From contig CADBBT010000003.1 in NCBI GenBank assembly GCA_902792985.1, positions 1 to 64,000 of the forward strand: a stretch of DNA of 64,000 nucleotides. The letters run 5' to 3'. Below are positions 52,783 through 60,654 of this stretch, piece after piece. This stretch comes from Oscillospiraceae bacterium. Lineage in GTDB: Bacteria > Bacillota > Clostridia > Oscillospirales > Acutalibacteraceae. Each line of letters opens with the position of its first letter. Positions within the stretch are counted from its first letter, which is position 1. Under the pieces are notes generated by a model. The model was not told the DNA's origin. It worked only from the letters and a program-made list of their open reading frames with translations, and did not search any database. Made by a program: the position numbers and the translations under genes.

Positions 52783-53793
52783 ATGGCAGGCGGATTCGTT
52801 TATAACGCAATTGATCAGACCGAGGTTGCAACCGCTGAAATTTACGGCAAAGCACTCGCTGACATCATGACGAAAGACCCGAAGGTCGTTGCCATCACTG
52901 CCGACCTTGCAAAATCAACCAAACTCGGTGACGTGCTCAAAATTTGTCCGGAGCGCGTGATCAATGTGGGTATCGCGGAGCAGGATATGTTCGGCGTTGC
53001 CGCCGGTATGGCGCGCGCGGGCATCACCCCGTTTTTGTCCGGCTTCTCGGCGTTCACCAGCATGCGTGCGTGCGATCAGCTCCACACCGACATCTGCTAT
53101 CAGAACGTCAACGCAAAAATCATTGCCACCCATGCCGGCACCTCCTTCGGCCAGGCGGGTTCCACCCACCACGCCATTGTGGACCTTGCGATCGTGCGCG
53201 CAATGCCGAACATCACGCTGATCGTTCCCGCCGACGGCTATGAGACTGCAAACGCGGTCAACGCCGCTTATGAGAACTTCGGCCCCTACTATATTCGCAT
53301 CAACCGCGGTTTCGACCGTGTGCTGTATGATTCCCAGGATTACGGTTTCGAAGTCGGCAAAGCTGTGGAGCTTCACGAGGGCACCGACTGCACCGTCATC
53401 GCCTGCGGCTCCTGCGTCTTCCAGGCCAGAGAAGCTGCGAAGTTCCTTGAGAGCGCAGACGGTCTGAAAGTCCGCGTTCTGAATATGCACACCATCAAGC
53501 CCATCGACCGCGACGCGATCATCAAAGCCGTGCTCGAAACCCGCCGCATCATCACGGTGGAAGATCACAGCATCATCGGCGGTCTCGGCTCCGCTGTTGC
53601 GGAAGTTGTTGTGGATTCCGGCAAAGCCTGCGCGTTCAAGATGCTCGGTCACCCCGACAAGTTTGCGCCCATCGGTCTGCAGGAAGACATCATGAGCGAA
53701 GTCGGCATCGACGCCAACGGCATCATCGCCGCCGTGCGCGAAGTTATGAACAAGGACTTTGAAGAAGACGACAACTGGGACGACGAGTTCTAA
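52783..53793 (+). CDS. Transketolase, C-terminal half
   Basis: The 336-residue subunit contains the pyrimidine-binding domain (VINVGIAEQDMFGVAAGMAR with catalytic Glu, FLSGFSAFTSMRACDQ, GTSFGQAGSTHHAIVDLAI) and the C-terminal transketolase domain (VRVLNMHTIKPIDRDAI, TVEDHSIIGGLGSAVAEV). It lies 2 bp after the N-terminal half with its own AAGGAGG site. Together they form a complete alpha/beta enzyme. The last 12 residues are strongly acidic (FEEDDNWDDEF). The second SCP2-like gene follows after 27 bp. Confidence 0.92.
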   Translation: MAGGFVYNAIDQTEVATAEIYGKALADIMTKDPKVVAITADLAKSTKLGDVLKICPERVINVGIAEQDMFGVAAGMARAGITPFLSGFSAFTSMRACDQLHTDICYQNVNAKIIATHAGTSFGQAGSTHHAIVDLAIVRAMPNITLIVPADGYETANAVNAAYENFGPYYIRINRGFDRVLYDSQDYGFEVGKAVELHEGTDCTVIACGSCVFQAREAAKFLESADGLKVRVLNMHTIKPIDRDAIIKAVLETRRIITVEDHSIIGGLGSAVAEVVVDSGKACAFKMLGHPDKFAPIGLQEDIMSEVGIDANGIIAAVREVMNKDFEEDDNWDDEF

Positions 53794-53820
53794 TCCTGAC
53801 AAGAAAGGAGCAAACGACTT

Positions 53821-54624
53821 ATGGCGATTGCACAAGAAGAATTATATTCCAACAAAATTTTCTTAAACGCCGCGCTTCCTCTTGTTAAGGTGCTCGCAAG
53901 TGAGGTCCCCTCGCTTTCCAAAAAGTTTGAACACGCCCATGCGGTCATTCAGGTCAGCTGCCTGAACCCGGAAGTGCCGGAGGGCAAGGTCGGCATGCAT
54001 TTCATCGTCAATTCCGGCGAATGGATCGTGAATCCCTGCCTGTCGCCCGATCCGCACATTGAACTGCAGTTCAAGAGCGTGGAAAAGCTCAACGCCTTTT
54101 TCAAGGGCAACATCACCCTTGACGCGATTCCGAAGATCCACGGCATCAAATATGCCGGCACCCTTGTTGCGTTTGTGATGACACTGCTCAAAATGGCGAA
54201 CGTCCTCGGCGCGACCGAAGCGCCGGAAAAAGAGGAAGACAAGCAGCTCATGGTCAAGTGCATGTTCTATCTGCTCACAAGCGGCATCAGCCAGCTCAAC
54301 AAGATGGGACATCCCGAAATTCACGAATGGACGAGCAAATCGCCCGACCGTGTGTATGCCCTTGCGGTGAACGACCATCCTGAGGTTTCCGCCTATATCC
54401 GCATCAAAGCCGGAAAATCGCGTGCCGGCCGCGGCGAATACAAACGCGCCATGCCGTTCTTCACGCTGCGCTTTGATTCGTTCGACAGCGCGCTGGGCAT
54501 CCTGCTCGGCACGGCTGATATGCTGGAATCCGTCAAGAGCGGCAAGCTCATCATGGACGGCGGCCCGGAATTCGGCGCCCAGCTCGGCAACTTCCTGCTG
54601 CTGATCGGCGATCTGGCGAAGTAA
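53821..54624 (+). CDS. SCP2-like sterol-carrier-fold protein, second of two
   Basis: A 267-residue relative of the protein at 49637. The plan is the same: an N-terminal half with GEWIVNPCLSPDPHIELQFK then VEKLNAFFKGNIT, a helical middle (MLLTSGISQLNKMGH-like), and a second half (ADMLESVKSGKLIMDGGPEF). Sequence identity to the first is low. No signal peptide. It is the last gene of the cluster; heptamer repeats and a terminator follow directly. A role in binding a hydrophobic pathway intermediate is a guess from the fold. Confidence 0.6.
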   Translation: MAIAQEELYSNKIFLNAALPLVKVLASEVPSLSKKFEHAHAVIQVSCLNPEVPEGKVGMHFIVNSGEWIVNPCLSPDPHIELQFKSVEKLNAFFKGNITLDAIPKIHGIKYAGTLVAFVMTLLKMANVLGATEAPEKEEDKQLMVKCMFYLLTSGISQLNKMGHPEIHEWTSKSPDRVYALAVNDHPEVSAYIRIKAGKSRAGRGEYKRAMPFFTLRFDSFDSALGILLGTADMLESVKSGKLIMDGGPEFGAQLGNFLLLIGDLAK

Positions 54625-54660
54625 GCTGTTAGCTGTTAGCAGTTAGCTGTTAGCGATTAG
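54624..54660. repeat. TTAGCTG heptamer repeats
   Basis: Five GCTGTTA/GCAGTTA-like units directly after the SCP2-like stop, immediately before the terminator at 54665. Same family as at 33970 and (inverted) 56733. Confidence 0.85.
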
Positions 54661-54664
54661 AAAA

Positions 54665-54692
54665 ACCCCGCCGTGGATTGCCATGGCGGGGT
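54665..54692. terminator. CCCCGCCGTGG-type bidirectional terminator
   Basis: ACCCCGCCGTGG-ATTG-CCATGGCGGGGT (one G.T), followed by CTTATTTG on the plus strand and, on the minus strand, TTTTT. It serves the SCP2 cluster and the convergent RHH gene. Confidence 0.8.
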
Positions 54693-54693
54693 C

Positions 54694-54876
54694 TTATTTG
54701 ATTTCGATTTTTCCCATGGCGAATTCCAGCGCGCGGGAGATCAGTTCGTTGCGGCTGCGGTTGGTTTCGCCCGCAAGCTTATCGTAATAATCCACGATGC
54801 TTTTGTCGATGCGAATGCTGAACATGACAGGCTGTGTGCGCTTTGTGATGGTCAGCGTCTCTTCTTTTTTATCCAT
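54694..54876 (-). CDS. Small ribbon-helix-helix (CopG/Arc-like) DNA-binding protein
   Basis: The 60-residue product has the RHH order: strand QPVMFSIRID, helix KSIVDYYDKLAGET, turn NRSR, helix NELISRALEFAMGKI. Such proteins are repressors or antitoxins. I chose ATG 54876 (MDKKEETL), 8 nt after AAAGGAG; the upstream GTG and ATG are too close to that site. No toxin-like partner lies beside it: the neighbours are the convergent SCP2 gene and the divergent dockerin protein, so it may control the latter from the AT-rich shared upstream region. Confidence 0.85.
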   Translation of the reverse strand: MDKKEETLTITKRTQPVMFSIRIDKSIVDYYDKLAGETNRSRNELISRALEFAMGKIEIK

Positions 54877-54949
54877 GTTCATCACTCCTTTATCACTATT
54901 TTATAACATAATAGCCAATAATAAATATCTAATTTATAACTATTTTATG

Positions 54950-54978
54950 TTGACTTTTAAACATATATTGTTTATAAT
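54950..54978 (+). promoter_or_regulatory. Sigma-A promoter of the dockerin/cysteine-protease gene
   Basis: TTGACT (54950-54955), 17 bp, TATAAT (54973-54978). The 54877-55008 gap is very AT-rich. Confidence 0.85.
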
Positions 54979-55008
54979 AGACTTGCCATGATAAAGGAGG
55001 AAAATCAT

Positions 55009-56646
55009 ATGAAAAAATCCAAACAAATCTTATCCGTCTTTCTGGCCGTGCTGATAATTGCACTGTCGGTGCCTGTCGCGTTTGCAGAAGTTGACACATC
55101 TGTTGCCGCACCGTATTGGGGGGATGTTAACGGAGATCACAAAGCAGATTTTAGTGACATTCTTCAACTGAACAAGATCAGACTCGGATGGATTCAAGGA
55201 ACACCAGAGCAACTCTGCTTCGGAGATGTTAACTTGAATGGCATAATACAGGGTGTATATAACGAAAGCAAAGATTTAACCAATGACAATATTTTTGATG
55301 ATATCTTACAAATCAACCAATTCCGTCTGGGCTATATTTCCTCGTTTTCTGCATATTCCTTGGCAAAGTTTACATTTAATCCTCCGACAAAAACAATTTA
55401 CAAGCCTGACGAATTGTTAAACACAGACGGCATGAGTGTTGTTGTTGAAAACAAGAATAATCCTAAAGTAAAATACACTCTGACGGAGAATATTAGTATT
55501 GCTGGATATAATCCGAACAAGATCGGCACACAGCAATTAACAGCAACTTTCAGAGGACTGACATTCTCGTTCAGTGTTAAGGTGAATATTTACAACCTCA
55601 AAGAAGAAACTTATGGATTCCATAATTATGATGAATGCACACATGCCGCTTGTAATGGAGGTGGTCACTGCTTTGGAATGGCTATTACGAGTTCAGGATA
55701 TTATCGAGAAAAGATGGCTGTCTCCAAACTTGGCATTAACAGCAGTGACAAGCTATACACAGTTCCGTATGGTGAAACTGTTAAAGAACCGATTTGCTAT
55801 TATCAAAGGAATCAGGACTTGATGCTTATGGCTAACTGTGCAGCGGTTTATACCGATGCATATGGTTATCAGGACTATTGCTATGACTGGGATACGACGA
55901 TTGCATTTTTAAAGGATCATAAATCTGACAATTCTGGTCGTTATGTTTTAGTTGTTTTAGACGAAGACTCTGACGCAGGCCATGCAGTTAATTTTTTATA
56001 CTACAAAGTTGTCGCTGGAGAAGATCGAATTTACACATATGACAACAACTTTCAAACCGTAGAAACCTATTTTTATCGAGACTCAAATGGTGAAATTATT
56101 CAAAAACCTTATGCAACAATCGAAAACATTTATGAAGACGGCTTCATCCTGGTTGATGTGGAAAAATACTTGGAAGCAGCCAAAGCACTCACGGTTTCGA
56201 AATGTATCTATGCACCCGAAGGCGAAATCAAAGTGGAAGGCGTTGAGCCCAGCAAAATGCTTTGCGGTGTCGGTGAAAAAGCACGCTATATTTATAGACT
56301 GCCTGCTTCCTCGAAGGAAGTGAATATTATTCCTTTACACGACAATGCTTCATTCGTTTATATGAACACAACAAAGAATTTTGGTAAAATCGGGGGACAA
56401 ACTTTTGGAAAGCTGAAGCTTTCAACTATAAATAGTGATACAGGTTCCGGTAACGAATCATTTGTGATTTATAATGCACCGAACGATGTATCTCAGCCCT
56501 CAGATTCCACTCAACCCACTCAACCCACTCAGCCCCAGCAACTCTCTGGTGGTTGCGCCTACTGCGGCGGCTCCCACACCGGCATCTTCGGCTGGCTGAT
56601 CGGTCTCATCCACAGCATCCTCGCCATGTTTGGTCTGCACAAATAA
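55009..56646 (+). CDS. Secreted dockerin-Ig-papain-like cysteine protease candidate
   Basis: 545 residues: signal peptide (1-27), two dockerin-type calcium loops (GDVNGDHKADFSDILQLNK at 38-56; GDVNLNG at 72 with an insertion before DDILQINQFRLG), an Ig-like domain (about 120-195), and a papain-like domain with candidate triad Cys221 (GGHCFGMA), His325 (DAGHAVNF) and Asp345/Asn346 (YTYDNNF). A TQPTQP linker leads to a C-terminal tail CAYCGGSHTGIFGWLIGLIH, CxxC plus an amphipathic helix. Base composition is clearly AT-richer than the surroundings, pointing to horizontal gain. Protease activity is inferred from motif order only. Confidence 0.75.
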   Translation: MKKSKQILSVFLAVLIIALSVPVAFAEVDTSVAAPYWGDVNGDHKADFSDILQLNKIRLGWIQGTPEQLCFGDVNLNGIIQGVYNESKDLTNDNIFDDILQINQFRLGYISSFSAYSLAKFTFNPPTKTIYKPDELLNTDGMSVVVENKNNPKVKYTLTENISIAGYNPNKIGTQQLTATFRGLTFSFSVKVNIYNLKEETYGFHNYDECTHAACNGGGHCFGMAITSSGYYREKMAVSKLGINSSDKLYTVPYGETVKEPICYYQRNQDLMLMANCAAVYTDAYGYQDYCYDWDTTIAFLKDHKSDNSGRYVLVVLDEDSDAGHAVNFLYYKVVAGEDRIYTYDNNFQTVETYFYRDSNGEIIQKPYATIENIYEDGFILVDVEKYLEAAKALTVSKCIYAPEGEIKVEGVEPSKMLCGVGEKARYIYRLPASSKEVNIIPLHDNASFVYMNTTKNFGKIGGQTFGKLKLSTINSDTGSGNESFVIYNAPNDVSQPSDSTQPTQPTQPQQLSGGCAYCGGSHTGIFGWLIGLIHSILAMFGLHK

Positions 56647-56661
56647 ACAATTTTTAGATAA

Positions 56662-56695
56662 CAACCCCGCCGTGGAATCATCCACGACGGGGTTG
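56662..56695 (+). terminator. CCCCGCCGTGG-type terminator
   Basis: CAACCCCGCCGTGGA pairs with TCCACGACGGGGTTG (one mismatch), followed by AAATTTTATG. Confidence 0.75.
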
Positions 56696-56732
56696 AAATT
56701 TTATGACCACCCGGCGGTTTTCTGTCCTCTGA

Positions 56733-56773
56733 CAGCTAATAGCTAATAGCTAACAGCTAACTGCTAACAGCTA
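56733..56773. repeat. TTAGCTG heptamer repeats in inverse orientation
   Basis: CAGCTAA/TAGCTAA units, the reverse complement of those at 33970 and 54624, ending about 20 bp before the hydA stop. A hairpin GCGGCC-GCA-GGCCGC (56780-56794) abuts the stop codon. Confidence 0.8.
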
Positions 56774-56794
56774 TCCACCGCGGCCGCAGGCCGC

Positions 56795-58516
56795 TCACTC
56801 CGGCATATTCCAGCCGTAGTGATCGGTGTGCAGCAGCTCGTGCGCCTTGTGCGAAAGCGGCTTTTCCATATAATCCCGATAGAGCGCCTGCACCTCCGGG
56901 TTTTCGTGGGAGAAGCGCAGCGCGTAGCTCTTGTCAAGATCATAGAGGATCTTGCCGCGCTCGCCGCCCTTTTCTTCACCGTCACAGATCGGCTGTCCGC
57001 CGCCGCCCGCGCAGCCGCTCGGGCAGGCCATGATCTCGATGAAGTCATATTCCACTTCGCCCTTCTTGAGCGCTTCCATCAACCGGCGGGTGTTGGCAAG
57101 ACCGCTGGCGACCGCAACACGCACCGGCGTGTTGCCCACGTCATAGGTCATCTCTTTCCAGCCGTCCAGACCGCGCACATCGCGGAACGCGTCGGCGTCG
57201 GGGTTCTTGCCGGTGACAAGGAAATATGCGGAGCGCAACGCAGCTTCCATCACACCGCCCGTTGCGCCAAAGATCACGCCGGCGCCGGTCGCAGTGCCGA
57301 GCGGGCTGTCAAAATCGCATTCGGGCAGGGCTTTCACGTCGATATGATCGGCGCGCAGCATCCGCGCAAATTCGCGGGTCGTCAGCGAAACGTCCACATC
57401 CGGATCGCCGCAGGCGTCGTTGAGATTCGGGATCGCGACCTCGTGCTTCTTTGCTGTGCAGGGCATGATCGACACACAGAAGATGTCGTGCGGGTCGGCA
57501 CCGATCTTTTCGGCAAAATAGCTCTTTACGACCGCGCCGAACATTCCCTGCGGCGATTTTGCCGTGGAAAGGTTGTCGGTAAATTCGGGATACTGCCCCT
57601 TGAGGAACCGGACCCAACCCGGGCAGCAGGAGGTCATCAGCGGAAGTGTGCCGCCGTTTTGCAGGCGGTGCAAAAACTCGCTGCCTTCTTCCATGATCGT
57701 CAGATCGGCCGCGAAATCGGTGTCGAACACATAGTCAAAACCGAGCGCCTTTGCTGCGGCAGCCATGCGCTTTTCGGTCGCTTCCTCTTTGGAAAGGCCG
57801 AGGCTCTCCGCCCATGCAGTACGCACGGCGGGCGCGATCTGCAGCACAGTGAGCTTGCTTTCGTCCGCAAGCGCGGCATAGACTTTATCGGTGTCGTCAC
57901 GCACACGCAGCGCGCCGACCGGGCAGTGGGTGATGCACTGTCCGCACAGCGAGCAATCGGTGTCGGCAAGCTTTTTGCCGTCCTTGACGCCGATCGTGGT
58001 ACGGCCGCCGGTGCCCTTGACTTCCCAGATGTGAAGGGCCTGCACCTTGTCGCACACCTGCACGCAGCGCATGCATTTGATGCACTTGCTCGCCTCGCGC
58101 ACCAGCGGAAAATCGCCGGGGCAGACGTTCTTTTCAGGCGCGTTCTCATAGGCGAAGCCGATGATATTCAGATCGTTCGCAACGGATTGCAGCTTGCAGT
58201 TGCCGGAGCGCACGCAAGTCGGGCAATGGCAGTCATGCTGGCTGAGGATCAGCTCCACATTCACCTTGCGCGCCTCACGCACACGCGGGCTGTTGGTGAA
58301 GATCTCCATTCCCTCTTCGGCGGCGGTGTTGCACGCGGCTGCAAGGCGGTTTACGCCTTTGATCTCCACAACGCAGACGCGGCACGCGCCGATCTCGTTG
58401 AGTTCTTTGAAATAGCACAGGGTCGGGATCGTGATGCCCGCCTGTTTTGCAGCGTCAAGGATCGTGGTTCCTTCGGCGACCTGCAGGGCGATATTATCAA
58501 TTTTGATGTTTACCAT
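56795..58516 (-). CDS. hydA: [FeFe]-hydrogenase catalytic subunit
   Basis: A 573-residue iron hydrogenase (2H+ + 2e- to H2, cytoplasmic). N-terminal [2Fe-2S] domain with Cys34, 45, 48, 62; His-Cys3 motif HDCHCPTCVRSGNC; two [4Fe-4S] motifs (CIKCMRCVQVC, CSLCGQCITHC); then the H-cluster motifs TSCCPGW (L1), MPCTAKKHE (L2) and EIMACPSGCAGGGGQP (L3). The architecture is that of M3-type enzymes found as the catalytic subunit of bifurcating or NAD(P)-linked complexes. It overlaps the upstream fusion gene by 7 bp, so electrons probably come from that flavoprotein. Confidence 0.96.
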   Translation of the reverse strand: MVNIKIDNIALQVAEGTTILDAAKQAGITIPTLCYFKELNEIGACRVCVVEIKGVNRLAAACNTAAEEGMEIFTNSPRVREARKVNVELILSQHDCHCPTCVRSGNCKLQSVANDLNIIGFAYENAPEKNVCPGDFPLVREASKCIKCMRCVQVCDKVQALHIWEVKGTGGRTTIGVKDGKKLADTDCSLCGQCITHCPVGALRVRDDTDKVYAALADESKLTVLQIAPAVRTAWAESLGLSKEEATEKRMAAAAKALGFDYVFDTDFAADLTIMEEGSEFLHRLQNGGTLPLMTSCCPGWVRFLKGQYPEFTDNLSTAKSPQGMFGAVVKSYFAEKIGADPHDIFCVSIMPCTAKKHEVAIPNLNDACGDPDVDVSLTTREFARMLRADHIDVKALPECDFDSPLGTATGAGVIFGATGGVMEAALRSAYFLVTGKNPDADAFRDVRGLDGWKEMTYDVGNTPVRVAVASGLANTRRLMEALKKGEVEYDFIEIMACPSGCAGGGGQPICDGEEKGGERGKILYDLDKSYALRFSHENPEVQALYRDYMEKPLSHKAHELLHTDHYGWNMPE

Positions 58517-60339
58517 GAGATTTCTCTGCCTCCTTTGAAAGCGCCGAAGCCGAAGTGGTCGCAGCGCAGGCAGCGTGCGGATTCCTGTGCAGCCTGCTGC
58601 AGCGTCATCGGGTATTCCATCAGCTTGAAGTCAAATCTGCGTTCGGCAGCCGGACGCTCAGGCAGATTGATCCGGCCGCAGGGCGGCTGGGGTTCCACCA
58701 GCGGATTCGGGATATCCACATCGACGGCGATCTCATGATGATAGCCAAGGTAGGTGTCGATTCTGCCCGCTGCGGCTTTTCCGGCAGCAATGGCACGAAT
58801 GGCTGTGGCCGGACCGGTCACACAGTCGCCGCCGGAGAACACGCCGTCGCGACCCTTGATCACAGTGTTCATATCGGCGAGAATGCGTCCCCACTTGGTA
58901 TCCAGACCGTTTTCGGCAAAGTGTTCGGATTCAATGGCCTGTCCGATCGCAACAACGATGATGTCGGCCGGCAGACGCACATGGTCGGCGTCGGCTTTGA
59001 TCGGCGCCGGGCGGCCGCGTTTGATATCACTGATCATCTGCGGCTGGACCCACAGGGCGACTGCGTTGCCGTTTTCGTCAAGTTCGATCTTTTCCGGTGC
59101 GGCAAGCTCCAGCACTTCGCAGCCTTCGGCGATCGCGCCCTCCACTTCTTCGGGCAGCGCGGTCATGTCCTCCTTGCGGCGGCGATACACGCACGTCACC
59201 GTTTTTGCGCCAAGGCGCATCGAGCTTCTTGTGCAGTCCATTGCGACGTTGCCGCCGCCGATGATAACGACGTTTTTGCCGGAAAAATCTGGCAGCTCAC
59301 CGTCGCCGATGCCGCGCAGCATTTCCACAGCGGAGATCACGCCGCTGCCGCCTTCGCCTTCGATGCCGAGCTTGTTGTCGGTATGTGCGCCGATGGAGAT
59401 ATACACGGCGTCATAATCGCGCTTGAGGTCGGCAAAGGTGACGTCGGCGCCGACATCCACGCCCGTTTTTGCGGTGATGCCTGCGGAAAGAATGGACGCG
59501 ATTTCGGCGTCAAGCGTCTCGCGCGGCAAACGGTAGCTCGGAATGCCGTAGCGCAGCATTCCGCCGAGCTGTTTTCTCTTTTCAAACACCGTAACGGCGT
59601 GACCCATCAGCGCCAGATAATACGCTGCGGAAAGGCCGGACGGTCCGCCGCCGATCACGGCAACGGTCTTGCCGGTTGCTTCTGCCGAAGCGGGCACAGG
59701 CACATCGCCGGCACAATCCACCGCCATGCGCTTCAAACCGCGGATGTTGACCGCGTCGTCCAGCAGTCTGCGGCGGCAGTGCGTTTCGCACGGATGCTCG
59801 CAGATCAGCGCACAGGCGGACGGGAACGGGTTGTCCTTGCGAATCAGGCGCACCGCGTCGGCATAGCGGCCGGCACGCACCAGCGCGATATAACCCGGAA
59901 TGTCCACATGGGCGGGACAATGCGAAAGGCAGGGCACCGGCGCGGCAAACTGCGCGGTGCAGTTGCCTTGCAGGTGGGCTGCAAAATCATCACGGCAGGC
60001 GTCAAGCGCACGCAGGAGCATATTTGCGCCCTCATAGCCGATGGCGCAGTCCGCGGTTGCGGCAATGACGCGCGCGGTTTTTTCCAGCAGTGCAAGCGTA
60101 CTCTCGGTTGCTTCGCCGTCAAGCACCTGCGTCAGCAAGGTCTGCAACTGGGCAAGTCCGATCCGGCAGGGTGTGCATTTGCCGCAGGACTGGCTGTGGC
60201 AAACATCAATAAACGCGCGCGTCAGATCGACCGGGCAAAGGCCGGTGGGGTTGGATTGCAGGCGGCGGCCGAGGTCGGCCAGCTGCGCATCAATCACGCC
60301 CTGAGCGCGCGCAGGGGTGGGAATGGTAAATCTGCTCAA
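58510..60339 (-). CDS. NuoF-type Fe-S domain fused to GltD-like NAD(P)H oxidoreductase
   Basis: The 609-residue flavoprotein starts with a NuoF C-terminal-like [4Fe-4S] domain (CHSQSCGKCTPCRIGLAQL near residue 48). It continues as a GltD-like unit: Fe-S Cys set (CLSHCPAH, ALICEHPCETHC), FAD motif IGGGPSGLSAAYYLALMG, GMLRYGIPSYRLP, NAD(P) motif IIGGGNVAMDCTRSSMRLG and FSGGDCVTGPATAIRAIAAG. A final CLRCD adds two Cys. NfnB and GltB partners are absent; the only neighbour is HydA. It therefore probably feeds NAD(P)H electrons to the hydrogenase. Start ATG after CGGAGG. Confidence 0.9.
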   Translation of the reverse strand: MSRFTIPTPARAQGVIDAQLADLGRRLQSNPTGLCPVDLTRAFIDVCHSQSCGKCTPCRIGLAQLQTLLTQVLDGEATESTLALLEKTARVIAATADCAIGYEGANMLLRALDACRDDFAAHLQGNCTAQFAAPVPCLSHCPAHVDIPGYIALVRAGRYADAVRLIRKDNPFPSACALICEHPCETHCRRRLLDDAVNIRGLKRMAVDCAGDVPVPASAEATGKTVAVIGGGPSGLSAAYYLALMGHAVTVFEKRKQLGGMLRYGIPSYRLPRETLDAEIASILSAGITAKTGVDVGADVTFADLKRDYDAVYISIGAHTDNKLGIEGEGGSGVISAVEMLRGIGDGELPDFSGKNVVIIGGGNVAMDCTRSSMRLGAKTVTCVYRRRKEDMTALPEEVEGAIAEGCEVLELAAPEKIELDENGNAVALWVQPQMISDIKRGRPAPIKADADHVRLPADIIVVAIGQAIESEHFAENGLDTKWGRILADMNTVIKGRDGVFSGGDCVTGPATAIRAIAAGKAAAGRIDTYLGYHHEIAVDVDIPNPLVEPQPPCGRINLPERPAAERRFDFKLMEYPMTLQQAAQESARCLRCDHFGFGAFKGGREISW

Positions 60340-60371
60340 GTTAAAACCTCCGTTTCCTTTTCTTCGCTCAA

Positions 60372-60400
60372 ATTATAACATAGCCGTCGATTTTTGTAAA
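60372..60400 (-). promoter_or_regulatory. Sigma-A promoter of the hydrogenase operon
   Basis: Minus strand: TTTACA (60395-60400), 17 bp, TATAAT (60372-60377). Confidence 0.8.
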
Positions 60401-60404
60401 TCGA
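60387..60404. promoter_or_regulatory. Palindrome overlapping the hydrogenase -35 box
   Basis: TCGATTT-TTGT-AAATCGA, perfect 7-bp arms, covering the -35. Candidate repressor site; not an obvious match to the Rex consensus. Confidence 0.5.
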
Positions 60405-60482
60405 TTTTCGCAGGCGGTGTAAAATTAGCGAGAGCTAACGTCCGCTTTCGGGGTCTGCAGCCGATTTTTTCCGCCGTGTGCG

Positions 60483-60593
60483 GCGGGCGGGCCGCCCCGT
60501 GCTTTGCACGGGGCGAACGCGCGAAGCGTGCCGCCGCTTTCGCGGCGCCCACTTCGCGCGCCCTGCACGGCTGCGCCGTGCAGGCCCGCCCGC
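60483..60593. repeat. Cloverleaf-like palindromic element, copy 3
   Basis: Outer stem GCGGGCGGGCC (60483-60493) with GGCCCGCCCGC (60583-60593). Arm A GCCCCGTGC-TTT-GCACGGGGC (60494-60514). Arm B CGCGCGAAG with CTTCGCGCG (60518-60526/60552-60560) topped by CGCCGC-TTTC-GCGGCG. Arm C CTGCACGGC-TGC-GCCGTGCAG (60563-60583). It shares one base between arm C and outer stem. Confidence 0.8.
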
Positions 60594-60598
60594 ATAAG

Positions 60599-60628
60599 TT
60601 CGCCGCGCAGCAAAAGCTGCGCGGCGAA
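60599..60628. terminator. 13-bp perfect hairpin after the leucine-rich surface protein gene
   Basis: TTCGCCGCGCAGC-AAAA-GCTGCGCGGCGAA, 27 bp past the stop at 60655. On the minus strand the T-run precedes rather than follows the stem, so termination is unproven. It is adjacent to the copy 3 element. Confidence 0.5.
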
Positions 60629-60654
60629 AAAAGCACGTTGTGCATTTGTTCACG

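Noticed and set aside
54694..54876. Toxin-antitoxin pair for the RHH protein
   Set aside because: No second small gene of toxin type lies next to it; the neighbours are a metabolic cluster and a secreted protein.
60387..60404. Rex operator at the hydrogenase promoter
   Set aside because: The arms TCGATTT/AAATCGA do not carry the TTGTGA/TCACAA core expected for Rex.
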